Source of the DNA: CAJMSU01 sp964650315
GTDB taxonomy: Bacteria; Bacillota_I; Bacilli_A; RF39; UBA660
DNA: 64,000 nucleotides
Direction of reading: 5' to 3'
NCBI GenBank assembly: GCA_964650315.1
Contig: CAZYQE010000006.1
Span: forward strand, 1-64,000
Shown: in pieces, positions 8,091 through 15,695 of the stretch
Numbering within the stretch: position 1 is the stretch's first letter
Layout of the letters: each line of letters starts with the position of its first letter
Program-made: the position numbers and the translations under genes
Notes under the pieces: generated by a model
Told to the model about the DNA's origin: nothing
Database searches by the model: none
Seen by the model: only the letters and a program-made list of their open reading frames with translations

Positions 8091-9134
8091 CTATTTTTTA
8101 GGTGCTTTCTTATGTTTTTTGTTTGTTACTATCCAAGCATTAGAAACTGTTCTTCCACCATAAGATCCACCTGCAGATGGTCTATTATATAACTTACCAT
8201 TAACTGACATTGTAGATGAAGCTCCTCCATCTAAGTTAGCAGCATTATATGCTTTATAACGTTGTAGTATTTCTATAACATCATTCATACTAGCACCAAC
8301 ACTATATCCTGGTAATCTTCCTTCTATAATTAAGAATAGTACTACTCCATCTTTTCTTTGAGCAATTACTGTACGAGGAGCAACTCCCCATCCACCATCA
8401 CCATGTATTTTACTAATCTTACCATTTACTATTAAGTTTGGTCCAAATTCTACTGCGTCTCTCATACCCTTCTTAATAGCATCTTGAGGTTTTTTAGATG
8501 TTAAATACATTTTATGGTCTTCAGTAAATCCAATTAATTGACCACTACCACCAGAATGTTGCCATATCTTCTTACCATCTTTGATAATAGCTCCATATGG
8601 TATAGATCCATTACCCCAACCATCTAAGTCTTCAAAACCACCACCATTGATTCCAACAAGACCTCCATGTTGTTTACATAAGGTATTAACTGATTGACCC
8701 ATCTTACCTAGTTTATTAGTAACAGCTAAGTCAACATCAGCAGGATCATATATTCCTACTAAATATCCTTTATAATTGTTTTCTTCTATACGAATTATCT
8801 TATATACATCGTTATTTGGATCTTTATTAAACAATTCTTTTTCATACTTATTAGTATAATGTTTCTTTTTACCACCATCAATAACAATATCATCTAAGTT
8901 CATTTCTTCATTAACTTGATCTATATAGTTTTCTTTCATTACTTTATTAACAGTATCTTCACTATATAGAGTATAAGCTAAATACTTATGTGACATTGTA
9001 GTCATAGCAGTAGGAATCCAAAATACTTTAAAAGATGATGTATTAATAACTATTAATCCGACTATAACACAGATATCTAATATGAATGTAGCCAAAGTAA
9101 TTTTATTAATTCTAAGTCTTAATCTTCTTTTCAT
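8091..9134 (-). CDS. Phosphodiester glycosidase (NAGPA domain) protein, paralogue 1
   Basis: Contains the NAGPA domain (Pfam PF09992) found in the uncovering enzyme N-acetylglucosamine-1-phosphodiester alpha-N-acetylglucosaminidase and in bacterial exopolysaccharide proteins. An N-terminal membrane helix (about 10-30) anchors an extracellular domain. Signatures are GINGGGF (about residue 156), the segment VAPRTVIAQRKDG, and LDGGASSTM (about 300). In bacteria such proteins are thought to cleave or edit glycan phosphodiesters; the substrate here is unknown. A close paralogue lies at 10950-11897 with the same layout. It is packed between a membrane protein (9140) and the polysaccharide deacetylase (8080), probably in one operon. 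Confidence 0.85.
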   Translation of the reverse strand: MKRRLRLRINKITLATFILDICVIVGLIVINTSSFKVFWIPTAMTTMSHKYLAYTLYSEDTVNKVMKENYIDQVNEEMNLDDIVIDGGKKKHYTNKYEKELFNKDPNNDVYKIIRIEENNYKGYLVGIYDPADVDLAVTNKLGKMGQSVNTLCKQHGGLVGINGGGFEDLDGWGNGSIPYGAIIKDGKKIWQHSGGSGQLIGFTEDHKMYLTSKKPQDAIKKGMRDAVEFGPNLIVNGKISKIHGDGGWGVAPRTVIAQRKDGVVLFLIIEGRLPGYSVGASMNDVIEILQRYKAYNAANLDGGASSTMSVNGKLYNRPSAGGSYGGRTVSNAWIVTNKKHKKAPKK

Positions 9135-9139
9135 ATAAT

Positions 9140-10477
9140 CTACTCCACTGTATAAGGTTTTTCTTTAGTTCCGTCCCCTTTTTTAATACTTTTCTTAGAA
9201 ATCATAATAGTTGTTACTATATGTTTCTCATTTGTAATCTCATCTTCTTCTAACATACCTAACTTATTATAAACATAAGCCATAGTAGAAGCTGTAGATG
9301 GATCATTTACAATATAAAAATCTGTTAAATCTGTTGGGTTATAATCAAACATATTTAATAGTCCAATTTTACTTGGAATATTAGATTTAAATATATTTGA
9401 ATACTCTATTCCAGCATCATTACTTAACTCTCCTGTATAATTATTTATATCTAATAATTTATCTTTATAAGATAAAGTATTATAATATGTATTATTTAAA
9501 TAATTAGCTAAACTAGTAAAATCTATTAAGTTAAATCCTGAAGTAGTTTTACTGAAATTATATTTAAAATCATTATTTATATAATTAGCTGATACTAATT
9601 TTAATTTATTATCTTTATCACTAGATACTATATAAGTATCATTCCCAAGTTTTACATATTTATTAACATAATTAGTATCTGAATTTTGATTAACTACATA
9701 TGGATTAGCTTTAGAACCATCTCCGTCAGATATAGTAGTATTCTTATTTAAAGTAATTACTACTTTAACTCCATATGTATCTGAATTAGGACTAGATTCT
9801 ACTTCTCCTTCTTCATTTACATATAAATTCATTTTATCTTTATCATGACCTATTAACCAAAAATATTTACCAGTATTTAAATAACTATTCTTACCACCTG
9901 CAGTTATATAATCTTTAATAGTTAATGTTGTAACATAGTCTTTATAACTAGTTTTGTTCTCTTTAACTTTAGTACCTGATAACTTATCTTCACTATATTT
10001 AGTTTTTACTAAATATTCTTTTATTTTAGGAATAGTATCATAATATATTCCACTATGTTTATTACTTGTTTTATTCAACCAATTATTTAGGTTAGAGTCT
10101 TTATATTTTATTGTCTCTCCCCACATAAAAATAGAGGTAATATCCTCACTAACTAATTTCACAGTATTATCATTATTTACTCTTACTACTCTGAAATTTC
10201 TATTAGCAAATCTAACATAATTATTTCCAACTTCACCTTTAAAATAATAACCTTTAGTATCTTGATGCCATCCATCTTTAGCTTTAGTTAATCTATTACT
10301 ATTCATTATTTTATCTGATAAAGTAGTATTAGTATTACCAACTTTTTTATTTTGTTTACCATAATAATAAAAGCTTCTAATACCAAAATATAATCCAATA
10401 ATTATTACTAGAGATAAACTAATAATGTTAAATATGAGTTCTCTTTTGGTTAGTCGTTTTCTTATTCTTATTGCCAT
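9140..10477 (-). CDS. Membrane-anchored protein with duplicated surface domain, unknown function
   Basis: A 445-aa protein with one N-terminal transmembrane helix (about residues 13-33) and a long extracellular region. Two related halves are visible. Each has a segment NNYVRFANRNFRVVRV or NKYVKLGNDTYIVSS, and each ends with a DG-x-K-x-x-PY-x-V turn (DGSKANPYVV and DGTKEKPYTV at the very C-terminus). This style resembles DUF6273-like surface domains of gut Firmicutes, but I am not certain of the family. The first in the apparent operon 10477 to 6460, it starts with MAIRIRKRLTKREL and ends 5 bases before the NAGPA gene. Placement suggests a surface role linked to glycan modification. Confidence 0.6.
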   Translation of the reverse strand: MAIRIRKRLTKRELIFNIISLSLVIIIGLYFGIRSFYYYGKQNKKVGNTNTTLSDKIMNSNRLTKAKDGWHQDTKGYYFKGEVGNNYVRFANRNFRVVRVNNDNTVKLVSEDITSIFMWGETIKYKDSNLNNWLNKTSNKHSGIYYDTIPKIKEYLVKTKYSEDKLSGTKVKENKTSYKDYVTTLTIKDYITAGGKNSYLNTGKYFWLIGHDKDKMNLYVNEEGEVESSPNSDTYGVKVVITLNKNTTISDGDGSKANPYVVNQNSDTNYVNKYVKLGNDTYIVSSDKDNKLKLVSANYINNDFKYNFSKTTSGFNLIDFTSLANYLNNTYYNTLSYKDKLLDINNYTGELSNDAGIEYSNIFKSNIPSKIGLLNMFDYNPTDLTDFYIVNDPSTASTMAYVYNKLGMLEEDEITNEKHIVTTIMISKKSIKKGDGTKEKPYTVE

Positions 10478-10533
10478 AATCTCTACCTTCTACTTTCTAA
10501 TTTATTATATCAAATACAGTATAATTTTTCAAT

Positions 10534-10560
10534 AAAAAAAGACTACAAATAGTCTTTTTT
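10534..10560 (-). terminator. Terminator of the small membrane protein gene
   Basis: GACTA and TAGTC (10541-10545 with 10550-10554) are extended by A/T pairs and followed by seven U on the minus strand, overlapping the stop codon at 10559. Confidence 0.65.
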
Positions 10561-10900
10561 ATTTTATCCTTTTACTATTAGCATCTACACTAGCCCAACA
10601 CTGTCCAACTGTAGTGTTTTGTTCTATAACTGGTAGTGACATTATTAAGTTAACAACTGCAGGTAATAAGAATAATATTACTGTTGCGATAAGAGAATTC
10701 TTGATTCTAGTTTGATGTTTCTTTTCATCTGGATTAGCAGTTAATAAAGTAAAACTAATTGCTAAAGAAACCATAGTACAAATAGGTCCAACTATTTGTA
10801 TAATTGTTAAAGCTTTTTTAATTATTGATAATGTATTATATAGTACAATACTACTACAAAAATTAGATAAACTATTTATAGTTTTTAATATTAAAAACAT
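10559..10900 (-). CDS. Small integral membrane protein (VirB2/TrbC-like layout), unknown function
   Basis: A 113-aa protein with hydrophobic helices at about residues 30-55 and 70-95, separated by a short charged loop (NPDEKKHQTRIKNS). This two-helix hairpin resembles TrbC/VirB2 pilin subunits, but there is no clear signal peptide and no conjugation partner is nearby. The start was put at ATG 10900, six bases after GAGGTG, rather than at the in-frame GTG three codons upstream that overlaps that site. It lies between two NAGPA-domain paralogues and is followed by its own terminator. Function unknown. Confidence 0.5.
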   Translation of the reverse strand: MFLILKTINSLSNFCSSIVLYNTLSIIKKALTIIQIVGPICTMVSLAISFTLLTANPDEKKHQTRIKNSLIATVILFLLPAVVNLIMSLPVIEQNTTVGQCWASVDANSKRIK

Positions 10901-10949
10901 TCTTATCACCTCTAGTATATTATCTATTATATATTATAACATCTTTTTA

Positions 10950-11897
10950 TTATTTTACAATCCAAAATATAGGCATATTTCTAAGTCCTAGTTTACCTCC
11001 ACCTACTGGAATATTTATAATTTTATTTTTAATAACTAATTCAGATGAACTACCTCCATCTAAATTAGCAGCATTATAAGCACCACACTTTATCATTAAA
11101 TCAGAAATATCATTCATACTAGCACCAATACTTGAAGGTATTCTACCATTAACTACTAAGAATAATACAGTACCATCTTTTCTTTGACCAATAGCAGTAC
11201 GTGGCGCAATACCCCATCCACCATTACCTTTTATTTTTGTCTGTTTACCATTAATTATTAGAAAAGGTCCAAATTCTATCGCATCTCTATATATACTAAT
11301 TGCTTTTTCTTTAGACATTTTACCTAGTATTAATTTATTTTCTTTATTAAAACCAATATATCCTCCACCTACAGAAGCATCTTTATAATTACTAATAACT
11401 TTATTATTCTTTATAACCATACCATGAGGAATTTCTCCATTAGAAGACCAATTAGGATCATAGAATCCTCCCCCATTAATAGAGATAATTGCTTTTTCTC
11501 TTTTAGATATATCTAATATATTTTCACCTTTAGTATTCAAATAATTAGTAGTCGCAATCTTTACAGTACTTGGATTATATATTTCTACTAAATAAGCTTT
11601 ATAATTTTTTTCTCTTATAGTTATTAATTTATATTTATTACTATGTTTTTTATTAGATATATTTATTAATTTAGGATCTGTTATTTCAGATGTTTCTAAT
11701 ATTTTATTTTTATCTAATACTTCTTTAATAGTTTTATTACTATAAAATATATGAGCTATATACTGATGATTCATAGTAGTTATAGAACTAGTAATTAAAT
11801 ATTCTCTAAAAGTAGGTATTGGTCCATATAATAAAAATAAAAAAACAAAAAGAATAAATATTATTATACTTATAATTATCTTTTTTGTTTTTTTCAT
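10950..11897 (-). CDS. Phosphodiester glycosidase (NAGPA domain) protein, paralogue 2
   Basis: A 315-aa paralogue of the 8091-9134 protein with the same order: N-terminal membrane helix (about 7-25), a linker beginning TTMNHQYIAHI, then the NAGPA domain. Matching signatures are SINGGGFYDP (about residue 137), GIAPRTAIGQRKDG and LDGGSSSELV (about 277). The two copies have diverged, since indels are present and DNA identity is not obvious, so the duplication is old. The gene starts after AGGTGAT. The upstream neighbour at 11906 encodes an Alg13-GtrA fusion, suggesting a role in trimming or editing the glycan made by that module. The substrate cannot be predicted. Confidence 0.85.
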   Translation of the reverse strand: MKKTKKIIISIIIFILFVFLFLLYGPIPTFREYLITSSITTMNHQYIAHIFYSNKTIKEVLDKNKILETSEITDPKLINISNKKHSNKYKLITIREKNYKAYLVEIYNPSTVKIATTNYLNTKGENILDISKREKAIISINGGGFYDPNWSSNGEIPHGMVIKNNKVISNYKDASVGGGYIGFNKENKLILGKMSKEKAISIYRDAIEFGPFLIINGKQTKIKGNGGWGIAPRTAIGQRKDGTVLFLVVNGRIPSSIGASMNDISDLMIKCGAYNAANLDGGSSSELVIKNKIINIPVGGGKLGLRNMPIFWIVK

Positions 11898-11905
11898 TTT
11901 ATCAC

Positions 11906-12790
11906 CTATTTATTATTTTTAAATATTATTAATTTAGAAAATACATAATTTAATATTATTACTACTATATTAGTAATTATCTTAGATACTATCTTATCTA
12001 CAAATAAAGCTTTAACTAAGAAACCTAATAATACCATTTCTATTAATAGAGTTACTACTCTAAAGAATACAAATAGAAATGATTCTTTTAAAACTAATTT
12101 ATTATCCATACTTTTAGATTCAAATACTAATAGTTTATTAGTAATAAAAGCAAATACTAATGATATTGTCCAAGCAATAATATTACTTATATAAATATTA
12201 TTAAATATTTTATCTAGCAAATAGAAAGATACTATATTTATTAGAGTCGCTAAAAAACCACATAATAAATATAAAAATACACTTTTAAATCTATTAAACC
12301 AAGCTATATGATTATCTTCTTCTATATAATTATCTATCATATTAACCATGTTCTTAGTGTTAGAAGTATATTTCTTAGGTTTAAAAGTTTTACTTTTTTC
12401 TAATACTTTATCTATTTTATTAAAATCTTTTAATTCTAGAATATAACCTCTTTTAGCAAATTCTTTAACTATTTGTTTTTGATGATCATTATGATGTTCT
12501 TTGTATTTAGCAAGTCTTGATGCGGCTATTACTTTTTTGTTTTTCTTTAAAGCAGAAAGTATAGAACCTACTCCTCCATGAGTAATAATTAATCTACTTT
12601 CTTCTATTAATTCATTTAATTTTTTGTTACTAACAAAATCAAATATTTCCATATTATCTGATTCATATTTAGTATTTCCAGATTGTACTATAATTTTATC
12701 TTTTATATGGCCATTTTCTTTTTCTTTATCTAGTACTTTTAACAATCTAGAAAAATCTTTATCTTGTGTACCTAGAGTTACTAATATCAT
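11906..12790 (-). CDS. Alg13/PssE-like glycosyltransferase fused to a GtrA-like membrane domain
   Basis: Residues 1-145 match the C-terminal GT28 domain of Alg13/PssE, the catalytic half of UDP-sugar transferases that work with an Alg14/PssD membrane partner (ILVTLGTQD at the N-terminus, THGGVGS at about 72). Residues 160-294 are a GtrA-type four-helix domain, the small flippase-like family associated with undecaprenyl-phosphate sugars (FLYLLCGFLATLIN, FAFITNKLLVF). These are normally separate proteins of about 160 and 130 aa. The start was placed at ATG 12790, which overlaps the stop of the Alg14 gene as TAATG; an upstream in-frame TTG coincides with the ribosome site. The pair would form a glycolipid precursor and possibly move it across the membrane. 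Confidence 0.8.
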   Translation of the reverse strand: MILVTLGTQDKDFSRLLKVLDKEKENGHIKDKIIVQSGNTKYESDNMEIFDFVSNKKLNELIEESRLIITHGGVGSILSALKKNKKVIAASRLAKYKEHHNDHQKQIVKEFAKRGYILELKDFNKIDKVLEKSKTFKPKKYTSNTKNMVNMIDNYIEEDNHIAWFNRFKSVFLYLLCGFLATLINIVSFYLLDKIFNNIYISNIIAWTISLVFAFITNKLLVFESKSMDNKLVLKESFLFVFFRVVTLLIEMVLLGFLVKALFVDKIVSKIITNIVVIILNYVFSKLIIFKNNK

Positions 12791-13263
12791 TAGTAAATCC
12801 AACCTCCATCTATTGCTTTAGAATATAATTTCTTCATAGTTGGCCATTGTACTATGAATTTATCTGCAATTGGATGTATTAATTTACCAGTCATAGTCTT
12901 AGTATTTATATTAGCAAATGTTTCTATATAAATAATTCTACTGCCTAGTATTTTACCTATATAACACATAGGTACAGAAGTATGAGCTCCTGTTGTAATA
13001 ATATAATCTGGATGAAATTTTATATAATAATATATACTTTTAAAACAATTATAAATAAATTTAAATGGATAAGTAACCATATTGTTTTTAGTACCATAAA
13101 CTAAATATCCTATTTTATTTTTATATTTCTTCTTAAGTGATAAAGTTGATTTAGTCTTTTCTGTAATAATTCTATAATCATATTTTTTTAATAGATCTTT
13201 TAATTGCATCAATTCACTAAAGTGTCCACCTGTTGAGGAAATAAATAAAATTTTCTTAATCAT
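12790..13263 (-). CDS. Alg14/PssD-like glycosyltransferase membrane subunit
   Basis: A 157-aa protein of the Alg14/PssD family, the membrane-recruiting and acceptor-binding half of a two-part GT28 transferase. It has the N-terminal glycine-rich loop FISSTGGHFSEL (about 7-18), the central hydrophobic stretch around residues 55-70, and the conserved segment DYIITTGAHTSVPMCY. It ends WPTMKKLYSKAIDGGWIY, typical of the family. The gene sits directly upstream of, and overlaps by one base, the Alg13-like catalytic gene, so translation is probably coupled. Sugar donor and lipid acceptor are not decided by sequence; UDP-GlcNAc, UDP-Glc or UDP-GlcA are known donors in relatives. Confidence 0.88.
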   Translation of the reverse strand: MIKKILFISSTGGHFSELMQLKDLLKKYDYRIITEKTKSTLSLKKKYKNKIGYLVYGTKNNMVTYPFKFIYNCFKSIYYYIKFHPDYIITTGAHTSVPMCYIGKILGSRIIYIETFANINTKTMTGKLIHPIADKFIVQWPTMKKLYSKAIDGGWIY

Positions 13264-13267
13264 TTTA

Positions 13268-14404
13268 TCACTTCTTTTCTATTAGTTTATACCATTTATT
13301 TTCTACTACTTCAGTAGTATATTTCTTAACACTATGTCTAGCTGCTTTACCGATTTCTTTTCTCATATCTTCATTCTTTATTAAATCAGTTATCTTTTTA
13401 ACCATAGCATTATGGTTTCTATTCTTTATTAAATAACCATTTTTACCACTTTGTATAATTTCTTTAGCACCTTCTGCAGATGAGAAAGCTATACATGGTA
13501 CTCCATGAGACATTGCTTCTATTAAAACAATACCAAATGATTCTGTATGAGAAGTCATTAAATATATAGAAGATTCTTTAAATAATTTATCTATATAATC
13601 TCTATTTCTAAAACCATGTAGAGTTACATTTTTTTCTAAATTATTATTTTCTATAAATTTCTCTAATTTTTCTTTTTCTGCTCCATCTCCAACTATATCT
13701 AATGTCCAATCAGGATATTTCTTCATAACTTGACTATATATTTTTAATAAATCAAGATATCCTTTTTCCTTAGATAATCTACCTACAGAAATTAATTTTT
13801 TATTTTCTAGTTTAGCAAGTCTACCTGGCATCTTTTCAATAACGTTTGGTATACATACACACTTGCATGGATAATTTCTCATTTCTCTTTTATAGAATCT
13901 ATTTAAATCTTTAGAAACTAATACTAAATAGTCTAGTTTTCTAGAAGATCTAATTACATTTAATGCATATAATTTATTATTATGATGGTGATTATGTTCC
14001 CAACCTATTTTCTTTACTTTAGGTTTAGCAAAATCTCCTAACCAACGATTATATATATCTCTAGTAGAAATAATTACTTTAGAATCAGTACTTTTTATAT
14101 AATCAATCATAGTTTTTCTTTTTAAATATAGAGTTTTAATTCCTTTAAGTCCTTCTTTAAAAGCTTTTATAAATCTTTTTTTCTTTAAGTAATAATGGAA
14201 TTCTCTTCTATTAGGTTTACGATTTTCTATTAAATATTTAACTGTTACTCTCTCATCTAAATCAAATACTGGGTCATCATACATTCTATATGTACAAGCT
14301 ATTTCTACTTTATACTTTTCACAAAGAATGTTTGCTAAAGAGACAATAGATTTTTCTATTCCTCCATAACCCATTTGTATTGATAAGATTGATATCTTTT
14401 TCAT
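13268..14404 (-). CDS. Glycosyltransferase family 4 protein
   Basis: A 378-aa GT-B enzyme. The N-terminal acceptor domain begins MKKISILSIQMGYGGIEKS with the glycine loop of the family. The C-terminal donor domain has SVGRLSKEKGYLDL (about 215) and the E-x7-E motif in ESFGIVLIEAM (about 290-300). No membrane helix or signal peptide is seen, so it acts on the cytoplasmic face. It is first in the group 14404 to 11906 and is spaced 4 bases from the Alg14 gene, which suggests it extends the lipid-linked sugar made by the Alg13/14 pair. It ends in TGA, immediately followed by TAA. This is one of the few TGA stops I checked and supports the standard code. Confidence 0.85.
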   Translation of the reverse strand: MKKISILSIQMGYGGIEKSIVSLANILCEKYKVEIACTYRMYDDPVFDLDERVTVKYLIENRKPNRREFHYYLKKKRFIKAFKEGLKGIKTLYLKRKTMIDYIKSTDSKVIISTRDIYNRWLGDFAKPKVKKIGWEHNHHHNNKLYALNVIRSSRKLDYLVLVSKDLNRFYKREMRNYPCKCVCIPNVIEKMPGRLAKLENKKLISVGRLSKEKGYLDLLKIYSQVMKKYPDWTLDIVGDGAEKEKLEKFIENNNLEKNVTLHGFRNRDYIDKLFKESSIYLMTSHTESFGIVLIEAMSHGVPCIAFSSAEGAKEIIQSGKNGYLIKNRNHNAMVKKITDLIKNEDMRKEIGKAARHSVKKYTTEVVENKWYKLIEKK

Positions 14405-14446
14405 ATAATCACCTATATTAATTATATCACTATTTATTGGAATATA

Positions 14447-14474
14447 AAAGAAAAAGACTATATTTTAGTCTTCT
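14447..14474 (-). terminator. Weak terminator after the SipW-like gene
   Basis: GACTA and TAGTC (14456-14460 with 14466-14470) with flanking A/T pairs and a U-rich tail overlap the stop codon at 14458. Confidence 0.45.
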
Positions 14475-14952
14475 TCTTTTCTACTCCATCTATAAATTTA
14501 AATAATTCATATATACATATTATTAATAATGGTAAAACTATTAATAAAAGAAATCCATCTCTAGTAATAGCAAAACCTAGTATAGAACCTAATATAGGTA
14601 TTGAGATTATATGATTACCTATAATACAACTACTATCTATACTATTTTCTGTATTATTACTTTTTACTTTATATGTTTTAATATTTTGTTTAGTATTACT
14701 AATTTCATTAATAGTACCTGTTTTAGTAACTAATTTATTATCTTCATAATAAATATAAACTATATTACTATTTACTTTTATATCTTCTATTTTATTTTCT
14801 TTAGCTATTACTAAATCTGAAGTATTTGTAACTAAAGAATAATTACCAATTTCAATGAATTCTAAATTATTAATATTTAGTGATAACCATGTGATTAATA
14901 ATGCGATTATAACTATTATGATTGCTATTACCTCTATTATTCTATCTCTCAT
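14458..14952 (-). CDS. Signal peptidase I-like (SipW type) protein, apparently without the catalytic serine motif
   Basis: The 164-aa protein has an N-terminal transmembrane helix (about 6-28), a beta-rich extracellular middle and a C-terminal helix (about 130-155) ending in a basic tail. This is the topology of ER/archaeal-type signal peptidases such as SipW. The C-terminal half keeps family landmarks: a YKVKSNNTENS segment where active enzymes have a KGDxN loop, CIIGNHIISIPILG like the IGKVxxxIPxLG strand, and a GFLLLIVLPLLI helix. The expected GSMxPT serine box is replaced by GNYSLVTNTSDLVI, and the usual catalytic His/Lys context is not evident. It may be a non-catalytic paralogue. It follows a Pro/Gln-rich membrane protein by about 35 bases. 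Confidence 0.55.
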   Translation of the reverse strand: MRDRIIEVIAIIIVIIALLITWLSLNINNLEFIEIGNYSLVTNTSDLVIAKENKIEDIKVNSNIVYIYYEDNKLVTKTGTINEISNTKQNIKTYKVKSNNTENSIDSSCIIGNHIISIPILGSILGFAITRDGFLLLIVLPLLIICIYELFKFIDGVEKKKTKI

Positions 14953-14967
14953 AGCATCTTCCTAAAA

Positions 14968-14990
14968 GAAAAAAGCCTAAAGCTTTTATT
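14968..14990 (-). terminator. Terminator after the Pro/Gln-rich gene
   Basis: AAAGC and GCTTT arms around 14972-14976 and 14982-14986 overlap the stop codon and are followed by U-rich sequence on the minus strand. The stem is short. Confidence 0.45.
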
Positions 14991-15621
14991 GTTGTATATT
15001 TGGTTGAACCATAACTGGTTCTGCAGGTTGTGCTGGTGCTGGTTGTGCTGGTGCTTCTGCATTAGGTCCAACTATATTTGAAATTGGTATTGATTGTGTA
15101 TTTTCTAATGGATTAGCTCCTCCATATATTTGTGGTTGTTCTGGTGCTGGTTGTACTGGTTGTGCACTAACATCAGCTGGATTAACTCCTCCATAGGCAG
15201 CAGGTTCTGGACTAGCCATAACTGGTTGTTCTGGTTGAACTGGTGTTTCTACAACAGGAGTAGGTTGTGGTTGCTCTTGTGGCATTACTACTTCTGGTTG
15301 TGGCATTGCTGGCTCTGGTGCAGCTACTGGTTCAGGTGCAGCTACTGGTTCTGGTTGTGGCATTTCTGCAACAGCAACTGGTTCTGGTTGTGCCATTTCT
15401 GGTGCATTAGCTGCTTCTGGCATAGCCATATTTGGATCCATTGCTGGTTGTGCCATCATATCCATACTTTGATCAGCACTACTATCTTCTACTTCTTCAT
15501 ATTCTTTCTTTTTCTTATTAGAAGTCGCAATTAAAATTATTAATGCAATTATTAATAATAATACTCCTCCTGTAATTAATATCCCTGGTACTGTCATAAA
15601 CCAACTAAAATCAAAATTCAT
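14986..15621 (-). CDS. Membrane protein with long Pro/Gln/Glu-rich low-complexity tail
   Basis: One transmembrane helix (about residues 8-32, VPGILITGGVLLLIIALIILIA) is followed by KKKKEYEEVED and then about 165 residues dominated by Pro, Gln, Ala, Glu, Val and Met. The tail contains recurring units such as PQPEPVA and APEPVA and two copies of YGGxNP (YGGVNPADVS, YGGANPLENT). The basic stretch after the helix suggests a cytoplasmic tail. Base composition here is richer in G+C than the neighbours because of the Pro and Ala codons. A flexible scaffold or tether role is plausible, but I do not recognise the protein. Long open frames on the opposite strand here are by-products of this composition. 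Confidence 0.65.
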   Translation of the reverse strand: MNFDFSWFMTVPGILITGGVLLLIIALIILIATSNKKKKEYEEVEDSSADQSMDMMAQPAMDPNMAMPEAANAPEMAQPEPVAVAEMPQPEPVAAPEPVAAPEPAMPQPEVVMPQEQPQPTPVVETPVQPEQPVMASPEPAAYGGVNPADVSAQPVQPAPEQPQIYGGANPLENTQSIPISNIVGPNAEAPAQPAPAQPAEPVMVQPNIQQ

Positions 15622-15662
15622 AATATCTACTCCCTTATCTTTATTCCTAGTATCATAATAAC

Positions 15663-15690
15663 AAAAAAAATATTATATTGCAAATATTTT
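15663..15690 (-). terminator. Possible terminator after the pseudouridine synthase gene
   Basis: A 6-bp AATATT stem (15669-15674 with 15683-15688) is followed by eight U on the minus strand. The stem is weak. Confidence 0.35.
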
Positions 15691-15695
15691 ATTTT

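Noticed and set aside
10559..10900. A conjugation (type IV secretion) locus signalled by a VirB2-like protein.
   Set aside because: No ATPase, coupling protein, relaxase or other VirB partner is nearby; only the two-helix layout is shared.
13268..13270. Possible TGA-as-Trp genetic code, given Mollicutes affinity.
   Set aside because: Conserved Trp residues I looked at are in frames using TGG, and the GT4 gene ends at TGA at the expected length, so the standard code fits.
15130..15534. Plus-strand open frame rich in Trp, Cys and Phe.
   Set aside because: It is the antisense of the Pro/Gln/Glu-rich tail gene and has no ribosome site or sensible composition.
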